Under the pieces are notes generated by a model. That model did not search any database, was not told where the DNA came from, and was given only the letters and a program-made list of their open reading frames with translations. Made by a program: the position numbers and the translations under genes. Below, one piece after another: positions 22,980-33,715 of a stretch of 64,000 nt of DNA (position 1 is its first letter; every line of letters begins with the position of its first letter). The stretch is from Proteles cristata cristata. Taxonomy: Eukaryota > Chordata > Mammalia > Carnivora > Hyaenidae. The stretch spans positions 868,001 to 932,000 of the forward strand of contig JAESUZ010000968.1 in the NCBI GenBank assembly GCA_017311185.1, written 5' to 3'.

Positions 22980-24190
22980 CCCAGAATGTACAGAATATCT
23001 AAGGAACTCCTACAAACATAAAGATAAATTAGATCAAATCAAGTGATTCTGTAAACACATAGGCAAAGACAATTCACAGCAGAGAAAACCCAAAGAGCCA
23101 ATAAACTTCTGCAAAGCCGTGCACCTTCGTTAGTAATCGAGGGATATGCAAATTAAAACCACAGTGAGATACTCTCTCATGCTCATTTGCAAAAACAAAA
23201 AAGTCTGACAAAAATGTGTCGATGAGTCCGTGGGGGCAACCAGAGTATCAGACATGACACGTGCCATGACCTGGCAGCTCCATCTTATTTCTCAGACTCT
23301 GGGGGCCACCTCTGGTAAGCAATGTGTTATTTGCAGCTGCCCATTGCACATGTACGTGAAACTGAAATGAGTTCACAAGACAGTAATTGCCCTTACTACA
23401 TGCAGTGTGCATTCTCTATTCATTCTATTTCACAACGAACTGAATTGTTTTCCTTACCCCCTACTGGGCTACAAGCCCCATTTTGTCAAGCACTCTTTCC
23501 AGAAGTATTCATTTGTGAACAAAGAAACATGAGCAAGGCTATTTGTGGCATCATCTTTTCCCATCAATAAGGAAATGAATAAATTAATTGGGTGTATCTG
23601 TTTGAGGGATGACTAAGTGGCGGTTACAATGAATGAGATCTTGACACACCAATGTGGTCACCAAGATCTCAAAAACATAGTGTTAAGTGATGAAAAGGGG
23701 GAAGTTACAGAAGACTAGCTGTAAAATGTTGGCATTCATATGAATTTTTTTTAATGTTTTACTTATTTTTGAGAGAGAGGCAGCGTGAGCAGGGCAGAAT
23801 CAGAGAGGGAGATACAGAATCGGAAGCAGGCTCCAGGTTCTGAGCTAGATGTCAGCACAGAGCCTGAGGCAGGGCTCGAACCCATGAATCGTAAGATCAT
23901 GACCTGAGCCGAAGCCGGACACTTAGCCGACTGAGCCACCCAGGTGCCCCTCATATGAATTTGGTCAAATCCATTAAGCAAGATTATATGCAGTTCTGGA
24001 CACATGTAGTAAAAATATGAAAACAAGACCCAGAAGGTCCCACCCATTCGGGGTGGTAGCTGGGTCCCTGGGGCAGCAGAGCGGGGAGAGAGGAATTCAG
24101 AGGTCTCAGCTCCATCTGTAATGCTCTCGTCTTTTTCTACATTCATACATTCTGAATCAAAAGTGACAAAATGCTAATATTTGTTCATTC
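22980..24190 (+). mobile_element. L1M 3' region, diverged
   Basis: Text typical of the end of L1 ORF2 ('gggatatgcaaattaaaacc', 'gatactctctcatgctcatt', 'aagtctgacaaaaatgtgtc') followed by diverged 3' sequence. Interrupted by a SINE at 23748-23950. Confidence 0.7.
23748..23950 (-). mobile_element. Felid SINE inside L1M
   Basis: Target-site duplication tcatatgaattt at 23736-23747 and 23951-23962. Confidence 0.95.
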
Positions 24191-25527
24191 TGGGTAGCGG
24201 ATACCTGAAGGTTGAGAACAAGCCAGTCAAGCAGAGCTCTGAAAGAATGATCCAGGCCCCCAAACAGCAGTGCAAATGTCCTGAGGTAACTACAGCACGT
24301 TCCCGGAACGGCAGAGGCTAGGATGGTGGAGTGAAGAGAGAGGTTAAGGGTGAGGACAGTAAGGAATTTGGATTTTAGGTCTTAAGCAGGGGAGTGAGCT
24401 CATCAAATTCATACCGTAAAAACGTCATTCTGGTTGGGCCTATTTTGTTAACTATCAAAACTGAGGGATGAACTAATAAATACGTGGGAACATCGCACTA
24501 ATCTTTTCCTTTGCGTGTTTGGAATTTTCCATACAAATTTTGCAAACAATAATTGGTACCACCTCTGGCTAGTGTGAGGAAAATGGACCTAGGGTGGGGG
24601 CAGAGGGGAGGCAGGGAAGCCAGTGAAGAGGCTGCACAGGGGGTCTGGCTGAGAGAGAAGGGTGAACAGGACCAGAGTGGCCGAGGCGGAGGGGAGAGGC
24701 CAGAGGGACTTACCGAAGACAGAATGGGCGGGGGGAGGGGGCCGGATGATGGCTTGGGCTTAGCCCCTGGGTGCACAGTCGTTCTGGAGGACGAGAAGGA
24801 GGAAGACAAGGAGGGGCGGGTTTGGGCACGATGCCAGAGAGAGGCCCGTGGCCTCCATGGGGAGATATCAGGTACACGGGTCCAGAGTTCAGGGGAGAGT
24901 CAGGGCTTGGAGTCACCTCTTTGGGAACCGCTGGCATATAAATAGTATTTAAAACCACGGGACAAGATGAGATCATGTAGGAAGTGGGTGCAGATAGAGA
25001 CAAAAAAGGGGGGCCCAGGACTGAGAGGTGGGGTGCTCCCCTACTTGAGGAAGTGGGGGGAGAGAAGTGAAGAGGCAGGAAAGGAGACAGGAAACCAAAA
25101 GGAAGGGAGGTTGCTCTTTTGTCCCCAGCCCCAGCCCCCTGCACCCCTACCCCTGACCTGTGGACCCCGTCCACGGCTGCTCAGGACTCCAGCTCTTGCC
25201 AGGACTTTTGCAACAGGCTCAGAACCTGAGTCTGTCCGACCCACTTCCCGCACTGCCTTCTGGGCGTCTTTGTGAAAATGAAGGTCTGACACTGTAACTC
25301 CTCACAGCCCATCCAGGGTTAGAAAGCCAGTCCCAGCCTGGTGGCCAGACTCCTGCAGATGCCCCCGCCTGCCAGACACGGGTCCACGTGTAAGCGCACA
25401 CATTTGCACACACGGAGGGGCCGGGGCTGCATCTTGTATCAGCTCGCTTCCCACAGCCCACCCAGCCTGGAAGTGCTAGACCTCGCTTTCCCAGCCTCGG
25501 GGGCTTCTGGGAAAATATCCTCCCTCC

Positions 25528-25560
<33 letters not shown>

Positions 25561-26789
25561 AGGGCCAGCCTGCCTTGGTGCCTGTATGGGAGGACACAGG
25601 AATGTCTGAACTGCCGCCACCATCTTGTGCCAGAAGGAACCCTCAGAGCAAACACACAATGACAAACAGGTGACAGGGCTGCGTCCTTGGCGAAATCAGT
25701 GGCCATGAGGCCAAGACTGAACAGCAAACCCCCACCACTTAAACCACCTCAGGGCGGGTTTTTGACATGTGCATTCGGAAGCATCCCGACTGACCCCCAC
25801 AGCCTCCCACGCCTGCCCCCCGAAAGCTGCGCCTTCCCCCTCAGAGCTCTTGCCCATTGGCATCAGCCACCATGTCTTGTCTGTGGGCCATCTTGGCCTA
25901 ACGTGGCCTCACCCTTGTCCACCTGGCCCTTCCCCAGCGCTCACTCTGACCACAGGGTGACCCCCCCCACACTTCCTCAGCCACCTGCAGCCCTTGGCCT
26001 CTGGCTTGTACATCTGTGAAGTCAGACAATAGTTTTGAAACATAAACTCCTACTTTATACCCCAAACTCATTTTGGGGACAGATGGAATGGTGTCCACCG
26101 CTCCAGGGGAGCGTCACTGTCAGCAAAAGACACAGGAAAGGCTTTGGGGGTTCCCAAGTGTTGGACTTCAGGGGGCTGATGACAGGAAACAGCAACAGCG
26201 GATGCATCCTAGAAAGGCCTCCTGCCCTGAGGCTGCGTTCTGGGCTCTGGAGGGGAAGGGACGCAGTGGGCACCGGGGAGAGAAGCCGATGGGGCCCGGA
26301 CCCCCCGCGAGTACCCCGCATGCCAAGTCTCGTTCTCCATCTGGGCCTCGGAGCCATGTTGGTGCCCACAAACCACGCAGCCTCCGGCCGTAAGTGGGGC
26401 ACCATGAGTGGAGACACTGAGGGGCTGTGGGGACAGACATGCTGGCCCCCCGGGGCCTCCCCAGGCTCTGTCGAAGAGCCACTCAGGCCACCCTCTGATG
26501 GCCTAAAAGGATCGCCTTTGGGGCTATCCACCTACCTAAAGGGACATTCTTCAAGACAACATCTTTCAGCCCCTAGTGCCCACCTACCCTAACCCCAGAC
26601 AAAGGAGTGGTCCTGGACACCCAGTGATGCGGGGGGGGGGGGGGGAGGAAGGGAGTGCTTAGAAGGAAAAGCCTGCACACCGATACTGAGGAGACTGTGA
26701 CCAGAGCCTGAACATGAGAAGACACCCATCTCCCCCACCCCGCTAGACCAGGGTAGAGTGGGGGCTGTTTCTGACTCATCCCTATGACT
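24191..26789. other. Intergenic, mostly unassigned
   Basis: Purine-rich 24.58-25.10 kb; a (GA)n run at about 25530-25560; an 18-base G run at about 26630. The 24.3-24.45 kb stretch (ggaatttggattttaggtct) resembles a dispersed mammalian repeat. No gene is recognised. Confidence 0.4.
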
Positions 26790-26850
26790 TCAGTGCCCTG
26801 CCCAGGGCCTGATAAACAGTAGGTGCACAATAAATATTTATTGGCCTAAA
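26790..26850 (+). repeat. MIR or L2 3'-end fragment
   Basis: 'gataaacagtaggtgcacaa' followed by taaatatttattgg is the shared 3' signature. Confidence 0.6.
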
Positions 26851-26939
26851 TGGAACATGAGGCTGTAGAGATGAGGCCCACACTGTCTGATGACTGAGCC
26901 AGTACCCATCCCCAATCTCCCCCTCCCGACTCACCTGCT

Positions 26940-27330
26940 AGTGACCACGCCGGGGCAGCCATGTGACCCAGTCTGGCCAATGGGATGAAGAACTCACGGC
27001 CCTGGGCTTCCAATAAAGCCTTTGTGATGATGAATAGTCTGAGCTGGCCTAGGTTTTTGCCCTTTCCCCTTCATCCTGTCCTGTCGGGAGGTGCAGCAGC
27101 CATGAAGAGGTGACAGCCATGAGCGCAAAGGCCTCCATGCAAAAGGTGGCAGGGAAGGAAGATGACAAGTCTGGGTCACCGACGGCATCAGTGAGCCTCT
27201 GACCCGACTGCCCAGTCTCAGTGTTCTTTACGAGCCTTGTAAATCTCTCTGTTTAAACAGCAGCTCTGCATGTGTTCTGTTATTTGCAGCTGAACACAAT
27301 GGACTCACGACACATTCACTGCACACCTTT
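26940..27330 (+). mobile_element. Possible ancient LTR (MLT-like)
   Basis: 'gtgacccagtctggccaatg' near the start and 'taaatctctctgtttaaaca' near the end recall MaLR-type LTRs. No coding sequence is present. The class is uncertain. Confidence 0.35.
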
Positions 27331-27399
27331 GGACTAAAACAGATTTGGGTTTGAATCTTGACAGGTGACAGCTGAAATCTGGGTTTCCTCCACTACCTC

Positions 27400-27790
27400 C
27401 ACGTCCCCAAAACCGCTCTTGCCAAGGTCACTGTGTCAATCAAGGGAAATGACAAGTTGTTGTAACAGACAATCCCGAAATAGTGGGTCAACACAACAAA
27501 GTGGATTTCTTGTTCGTGTTACAGTGCAGTGCGGGTTGGTGGGGGAGTGCACCACTCCACGCAATCATTTAGGGTCCCAGACTCCATCATCTGGTAGCCC
27601 CACTCTCCTCGGGGTGCATGGACCCTGTTCCATCGAGGATCAGATAGGAGGTGTTCATGGTCCAGGGATGGAAATGAAGCGCTTTACCACCATCTGCCTT
27701 CTGTTGGCCAGAATTCAACCACATGGTCACACCAACACACACGTTGTCTAACTCAGGAAGGGGAGGTAAATTTGGCCACTGGTGTACACG
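27400..27790. repeat. Dispersed mammalian repeat, class not assigned
   Basis: 'ttgttgtaacagacaatccc', 'tggatttcttgttcgtgtta' and 'ccagaattcaaccacatggt' follow a dispersed element that I remember but cannot name reliably. Confidence 0.45.
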
Positions 27791-27899
27791 GTCAGGGTCT
27801 CCCTCACATCCCTGTATCCAGGGCTCACTTCTGAAGCCTCATTTTATACCACCACTTGACACACCTCAGTGTTGGCCATTCCTCATTTTTTTAAAACTC

Positions 27900-28455
27900 T
27901 CTGTTCTTGGCATCCTTCCTAACGTCTCTAGGTTTTTTCCAGCTCTCCTACACACTCCTCTTCCACCCTGAAGGGTCAAGGGTCCTCAAGCTCCATCCTG
28001 AGCCTCCTCCTCTTCTCTTTCTTTTCTCTCCCTGCACATCTCACCATATTGGCTGCCTCAATCGCTGGCTATACTCGTGAACCTGAATCTGTCTCCAGCC
28101 TGACCTGTCTCCTGAGCTCAATTAAACATCCTCCTGGGCGACTTCACATAGACTGCAAACTCAACGACCCCAAACTGTTAATATCCTCTTTGCTCCCAAA
28201 CCTGCTCCTCCTCCTGAGCTTCCCTGGCTGTGAACGGCATCACCATCAACCCAGAGGCTTGGCTCCGACGGCTTGCTTCCCCATGCCACGCACTCTCAAT
28301 CACCAAAGCCCTGTTGGCTTCTACCGCCTAGACATCCAGGAACTTCATCCACTCCCCTCCACAGCCATGACTGCTACTCAAGTTCATGCTACCATCACCT
28401 CCCTCCTGGACCCCTGTAACAAGCTCCCAAACTCCACCTGTCCAAACTCTGATCC
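27900..28455 (+). mobile_element. LINE2 ORF2 remnant
   Basis: Decayed reverse-transcriptase tail of L2/CR1. Order of recognisable pieces: 'acctgtctcctgagctcaa', 'cccaaacctgctcctcctcc', 'cggcatcaccatcaaccca', 'cttctaccgcctagacatc' and 'cctcctggacccctgtaaca'. The frame is broken. Confidence 0.75.
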
Positions 28456-28532
28456 TCAAGGGTTCTCTAGGCTAGTGCGTCTGAAACTTCAGTTGCATAG
28501 AAATCTGGAGAGTTTCTTTAAAGTCGATTTCT

Positions 28533-29008
28533 GGGGGTGCCTTGGTGGTTCAGTCTGTTAAGTGTCTGACTTGTTTTCAGCTCAGGTCATGATCTCACTG
28601 CTAATGAGTTTGAGCCCCACGTCAGGCTCTGCGCTGAGAGTGTGGAGCCTGCTTAGGTTTCTCGCTCTCATTCTCTCTCCCTCCCTCAGCCCTTCCCCCA
28701 CTCTCTCTTGCTCTCTTTCTCTCAAAATATTTTTTTCTTTTTTTGTTGTTTAATTTTTTTTAATGGTGATTTATTTCTGAGAAAGAGAGAGAGAGAGACA
28801 GAATATGAGAGGAGGCAGGGCAGAGAGAGACAGAGACAGAGAATCCGAAACAGGTTCCAGGCTCCAAGCTGTCAGTACAGATCCTGACTCAGGGCTTGAA
28901 CCCACCGAGCTGTGAGATCATGACCTGAGCCGAAGTCAGACACTCAACCGACTGAGCCATCTAGGTGCCTCTCTAAAAATAAATAAGTTTAAAAAAAAAA
29001 AAAAAAAG
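28533..29008 (+). mobile_element. Felid SINE, interrupted
   Basis: Head and body at 28533-28738, A-rich tail at 28976-29008. A reverse SINE lies between. The head is diverged (gtgccttggtggttcagtct), so it is an older copy. Confidence 0.85.
28752..28975 (-). mobile_element. Felid SINE nested in another SINE
   Basis: From 'ggtgatttatttctgagaaa' to 'gagccatctaggtgcct'. Inserted into the A-rich tail of the plus-strand copy. Confidence 0.88.
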
Positions 29009-29174
29009 ATTTATCCGCCCCCCCCTCCCCCCATCCCATCTCCCCTTGCAACCTGATTCTCATTCAATTGGTCTGGAATGGTGCTCAAGAATTTGCATTT
29101 CTAACAACCTCCCCTAAGGGCGTCCCCTGGAGCAACCCAGCTAAAGACTCTGGAGCAGAGGGTGCAAGTTTTGG

Positions 29175-29395
29175 GACCTTAACTTTGAGTAGCAAGAATC
29201 CCCGCGCTGTCCAAAACGGAGGCCACTAGCCACAGATGGCTATTTAAATTACTAAAACAAAATCAAATTTAAAATTCAGTTCCTCGGTAGCACTAGCCAC
29301 ATCTTAAACGTTCAATGCCACACGTATTGAAAAGCGTCCAGTATTGGATATTTTCATTACCATAGAAAGTTCCACATGATAGCGTTGCCCAGGCC
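29175..29395. mobile_element. hAT-like MITE remnant (class uncertain)
   Basis: Contains 'gccactagccacagatggct' and later 'gtagcactagccacatctta', an inverted-repeat-rich layout like a MER-type DNA transposon of the 'ctgtccaata' group. I cannot name the family with certainty. Confidence 0.5.
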
Positions 29396-29432
29396 GTTAT
29401 AAAATGAAGGCTGATCTTAGGTCCCCCTCTTT

Positions 29433-29558
29433 TTTACATTTTTTAAAAACGTTTATTTTTGAGAGAGACAAGAGACAGAATGTGAGCGGGCGAGGGGCAG
29501 AGAGAGAGGGAGACAGAATCTAAAGCAGGCTCCAGGCTCTGAGCTGTCAGCACAGACC
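29433..29558 (-). mobile_element. 5'-truncated felid SINE
   Basis: Only the 3' half is present (tail to 'gctgtcagcacag'); the tRNA-like head is absent. A 15-bp duplication with two mismatches (taggtccccctcttt at 29418-29432, taggctcccctcttt at 29559-29573) shows that it inserted already truncated. It lies 150 bp upstream of the METTL27 CCAAT cluster. Confidence 0.85.
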
Positions 29559-29699
29559 TAGGCTCCCCTCTTTCCCATAAGATTTCAGAGGCTCTTAGTC
29601 TCTAATAAAGGGCTTCGAGAGTCTAGAGGGCACAGAGATTCTCCTAAACGCGGACACCCTGAAAACGCCTAGGAGAGTCCTAATCTTCCCAGGCGAGAG

Positions 29700-29886
29700 A
29701 AAGGCCAAGAACTTTGAGTTCATTGGCTGGTGGTGGAGGGGAGGCTGCCAGCGCTTTCCTCTGATTGGGTACTTTCTCATAGCGGAAAGCCAATCATCCA
29801 GGGAGGTGGGGGCGGGGCCCGGCTCGCCGTACAGGCCCCGCCCCGAGTTCCGGCGCTCTAAGCACTACGGGAGAGGCCGATTGGCG
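29700..29886 (+). promoter_or_regulatory. METTL27 promoter and non-coding exon 1
   Basis: A TATA-less GC-rich promoter. It has four CCAAT-type motifs: ATTGG at 29722, 29764 and 29880, and CCAAT at 29790. Two GC boxes face each other (GGGGCGGGGCC at 29809-29819 and GGCCCCGCCCC at 29834-29844). A good splice donor (GGCG|GTGAGT) at 29886/29887 ends a probable non-coding first exon starting around 29.84 kb; it would join the acceptor at 30139-30140. NF-Y plus Sp1 architecture is typical of broadly expressed genes. The precise start site is inferred. Confidence 0.65.
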
Positions 29887-30144
29887 GTGAGTTCTGACCT
29901 TTTACCTGCTTAGAGACCCTTCCGTCCAGGAATTCGGTTCACCTCTTGGGGAGTGGGGAGGTAGGGGCAGGTCTTCCCTCCAGCCCTCAGGGAGCACCCC
30001 CGTCCCGCCCTCAACGCCAGCTGTTCACAGCCTGTACCTGTCTGCTCTCAATGTCACCGCCTGTGAAATGGGATTGGGTGGGAGGGATGGGAATGGGAGA
30101 CATTGCAGTGTGCCTCGGACAAGGCTATGTTCCCCCACAGGACG

Positions 30145-33100
30145 ATGGCTCAGGAGGGGGGCGAGAGCCTGTCCGAGGTGCGAGCCCGTGTGGGGGCCTC
30201 ACACGGCATCACCGATCTGGGCCACAAGCTGCACTTCTATGACCGCTGGGCTCCGGACTATGACCAGGTAAACTGGCCAAGGCTCCTCCCCCTCTGCTTC
30301 TCTTGCTTGCCCAGACTCAACTTTCCTATCTGTAAAGTGGGACTATTTAACTTTGCATCATCCCAGAGTGACTTGTGAGAATGAAGTGAGCCCCTGCAGT
30401 CCTGCCCCTTCAAAAACTGGCCCCGTGTTCAGCTGGTCCACAGAAGCCCTGCCCTCTGACCAGCCCCATGTCTCCACATTGGCAGCCCCTAGAAATCAGG
30501 AAACAAGACACCCCACCCCCACCCTGGGACTGCAGCACCAGGCAGAGGGGCTACCTGGAGGAGGTGCCATTGAGCGCACACACACATACACACACACAGC
30601 TTGGCCCGAGTGACTCCTAGACCACCCTACACCCAGAGGTCACCCAAACACTGGGGCACGGGACGCCAGGCAGCTCAGCACTCTGTCCCCAGGATGTGGC
30701 CGCCCTGCAGTACCGCGCCCCCCGCCTCGCAGTGGACTGCCTTACCCAAGCCCTTGCAGGCCCGCCCCATGCTGCCCTAATCCTGGATGTGGCCTGTGGC
30801 ACCGGCCTGGTGGCTGCTGAGGTGAGGTCTCCCCACATCCCCTGCCCTCTCTTCAACTCCCCACTCGCTCAAATTTCCTCCCACCCCCCAGCCCCAGAAC
30901 CCTGCCTCCCCCCTGAGACTCACCGGTCCCAAACATGTGGATGGACTCCATTTACTGTGGAGCCCACTGCCCTCCCCAGGCGCAGGGACCCAGCCAGGAG
31001 ATGGCAGGTGTGAACTGTGACTGAGCACCCCCCACCTTAGCTGCAGGCTCGGGGCTTCCTCCAGCTGCATGGGGTGGATGGGAGCCCAGGGATGCTGGAA
31101 CGGGCGCGAGCCCGTGGCCTCTACCAGCACCTCAGCCTCTGCGTCCTGGGCCAGGAACCTCTGCCCAGTTCTGAAGGTACTTCTTCTCTTCCCACCCAGG
31201 CGCCTGGACAGTGCCCTTCTTTTGTCCAGCCTCCTTCCTCCTTGCTGAGCCCTTCACAAGTCCCCTCCCACCACTGAGCCCCATGAAACCTCACGGGGAC
31301 CCTCTCTGAGGCCCCGAGAGCCCCTCTCTCTGGGCCCTCTACCCCATGATCTGATGTCAGTCCCAGATGGGGCCACACCTGCCATATCCTCCCTCCCTAC
31401 GGGCATCATGAGGCCCCACTGAAGACAAAGCCCACACCGCATCACATTGCACACAGGGACCTTCGATGCAGTACTGATGGTGGGTGCCCTCAGTGACGGC
31501 CAGGTGCCCTGCAGTGCGATACCTGAGCTTCTGCGAGTCACCAAACCAGGTGAGGAGCAGCCTGTTTAGCCCCAGGTGAATACCTTCCCCCTCCACACTC
31601 CCACAGACACTAACCTTGGAACCTGTCAGGCTAAGCGAGGGGCAAGGTCCTGCCCAGGGTCACACAGCCTAGCCTAGCTTCCCAGTCACCAGCTGCCACC
31701 ATCAACAGAGCCAGGCAAACAGGCGGGGCAGACTGGTAGCCAGCTCGCCCTCTTACCCTCTGGGCAGCTCCCCTCTATGAGCAGAGCCCCTTCCCCAATG
31801 GATTACGGTGAGCATTGGGCGAAATGATGTGTCTGAGGCCTTTGTTTCAGTCCTGGCATGTCTTAGGGGCTCAGTTCAGTGCTCTCATCTTCCGGCTTCC
31901 TCACTAACTTGCTGACAACTGTTAGGGGAGTCTTTTACTTTTTCCCGGTCTCAGTTTCCTCATCTGGGAAATGGGCCGCTCAGGGGAGATGTTAGACGCA
32001 AGCACTTTTCGTAAACTTCGCCCGTGGGTTGATGTGGGGCTAAGGATCATGTTTACTGTGCTCCTACTGCGGGCCTTGTCCCACGCTGGCCTCTGCTTTA
32101 AAGGGGGCGGTACATACCCTGCTCTCTGGGCTTCAATCAGCAGCCCGCTGCACCCCACTGCACCCCAAGAAGGGCTCTGGGGGGAAAGGCCAGGGCGCAC
32201 ACTCTGAGAATTCAGGGAAGAGAGGCATTTCCAGGGGGCGGGGGGCGCTGAGGACAGTGCATGTGGGAACACAGCCACAAGCCAAAACAGATCAGGAAGA
32301 CAGCCACAGGGAGGCAGAGGCAGAAAGGAGCATAGAGAAGCAAGCGGAAGCTGAGGCCCTGACTTGGCTGCAGAACAGGCTCAGAAGCCCCCCAAGGTAC
32401 CCCTGCGGCAGCAAGGCCACCTCCTCTCCCTGCCCCCCTCACTCCTGCTGGGCCGAGCAGGGCCTGGGGCTAAGCCTGGGCAGGTCTGGGCAGGCTTCAG
32501 CCTCAGGGAGCCATAGAGACTGGCAGATGCAGGGTCTTCAGTGGGGTCAGAGAGAGAGGTCGTGATTGGGCTCAAGAGAACAAGAAACTCGCACTGGCAG
32601 AACCAGCCCCGCCCATGCTTGTCAGGCCCCTGAGCTGGCGAGAGCCCTGAATGCCTGCACATATGTCACAGGCTCCCCTGCTTTGGAGCCTTTCTTCTCA
32701 CAGAGCCCCGGCCACCCACCCTGCAGGGCCCTTCTTCTCCTTCCCCCTTCCTCCAGGAAGCCTTCCAGACACCGTATCTGAGCCCTACATGTATCTGAGC
32801 GTGCTATAGGTATCTGGAGAAGATCTGAAGGGATACGGCACTCATCCGTTCAGCCAGCTCTTAATGACTGTGAGGTCCTTCCTGTGAGATCAGGAAAACA
32901 GCCCCACTCTGTAAGCTGGGAAACGGAGGCTCAGAGAGGTGAAAGGACTTGTCCAAGATCCCAAGTGCTTCCTCCTTGTGCATCCAGACACAGCCACATC
33001 CTCTGGCAGAGGGGCTGGGTGAGCACGAGGAGGGAGCCCCCTCTGTCCAGGGGATTAAGCCAGGAATTCCCAACGCAAAGGACACAGGAGCCTGGAAGGT

Positions 33101-33609
33101 TGTGTAGGAGGCTGAGGAAACAGAGGGTATTCCTTGGGGCAGGAACAGTGAACAGAAAAGCCATGGAGATAGGAAAAAGCTGGGGGGGGCGGGGGGAGAA
33201 CATATGTCCTTGAGGGCAAGTGCAGGAAGGAATAACCTTTCTGGGAAGGGGTGGGCCTAGAGCCTGGAACCAGGGCTCCTGCCCCTCCCTCCTCACCTTC
33301 CCCTCCCCCACCCCACCTCTCTCCCCAGGGGGGCTGGTATGTCTGACCACCAGGACCAACCCATCCAACCTCCGCTACAAGGAGGCGCTGGAGGCCACCC
33401 TGGACAGCCTGGAGCGGGCCGGGGCATGGGAACGCCTCGTGGCCTGGCCTGTGGACCAGTGGGAACTGGCCACGTCCGAGCTTGAGGTGCTGCCTAGAGC
33501 TTCTGGCAGCGATGGCTTCATCTCCGGCATCATCTACCTGTACCGAAAGCAGGAGAGGGCCCAGGCGGAGGGAGGGCAGCCCAGTCCGCAGCCCCCAGCT
33601 GGCCTCTGA
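30145..33609 (+). CDS. METTL27: METTL27 (WBSCR27), class I SAM-dependent methyltransferase-like protein
   Basis: Coding exons: 30145-30267, 30693-30821, 31041-31176, 31457-31549 and 33329-33609 (TGA), totalling 762 nt or 253 residues. All introns are GT-AG; the first two are phase 0 and the last two phase 1. The N-terminal helix (HKLHFYDRWAPDYDQ, residues 27-41) is typical of the family. Motif I, DVACGTG, is at 73-79 and should bind S-adenosylmethionine. The motif II acidic loop GVDGSPGML is at 95-103 and TFDAVLMVGAL at 131-141. The C-terminal strands include GFISGIIYLYRK at 223-234. The substrate is unknown to me. The human product I recall has 245 residues with a different, apparently frameshifted end after VAWPVD; here the conserved-looking frame is open. 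The last intron (1.8 kb) carries old MIR remnants but no recent SINE. CLDN4 converges from the right. Confidence 0.95.
30300..30390 (+). repeat. MIR fragment in METTL27 intron 2
   Basis: 'caactttcctatctgtaaag' followed by 'tgagaatgaagtgag' is a diverged MIR core. Confidence 0.5.
31640..31690 (-). repeat. MIR fragment in METTL27 intron 5
   Basis: 'tcctgcccagggtcacacag' is the antisense MIR core. Confidence 0.45.
31930..32060 (+). repeat. MIR fragment in METTL27 intron 5
   Basis: 'ggtctcagtttcctcatctg' followed by ggaaatgggcc is a clear MIR core in sense orientation. Confidence 0.7.
32850..32970 (-). repeat. MIR fragment in METTL27 intron 5
   Basis: 'ctgggaaacggaggctcaga' and 'aaggacttgtccaagatccc' form the antisense MIR core. 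Confidence 0.75.
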
Positions 33610-33715
33610 CCCTCCGCGTGGCCTCATCCAAGCCCATCCGTGGGCCGCCTCCACTTCGTCTGTAAAATGGGGCCTCTGAGCCAATGTTGCCCATTAAATG
33701 AGTCCCAAGAGGGGT
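33610..33715 (+). promoter_or_regulatory. METTL27 3' UTR and poly(A) signal
   Basis: A short 3' UTR follows the TGA. The polyadenylation signal variant ATTAAA is at 33693-33698, and cleavage is expected about 15-25 nt later. The stretch just before it (cgtctgtaaaatggggcctc) resembles the core of a MIR SINE, so an old repeat may have supplied part of the 3' end. Confidence 0.55.

Larger units (their letters stand above)
28456..29160. mobile_element. MER5-like DNA transposon split by nested SINEs
   Basis: The left part (28456-28532; 'ctagtgcgtctgaaacttca') and the right part (29009-29160; 'agaatttgcatttctaacaa') together resemble MER5A. The middle holds a SINE that itself contains another SINE. 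Confidence 0.6.

Noticed and set aside
28049..28561. 170-codon plus frame as a gene
   Set aside because: It matches the decayed L2 reverse-transcriptase tail and runs into a SINE.
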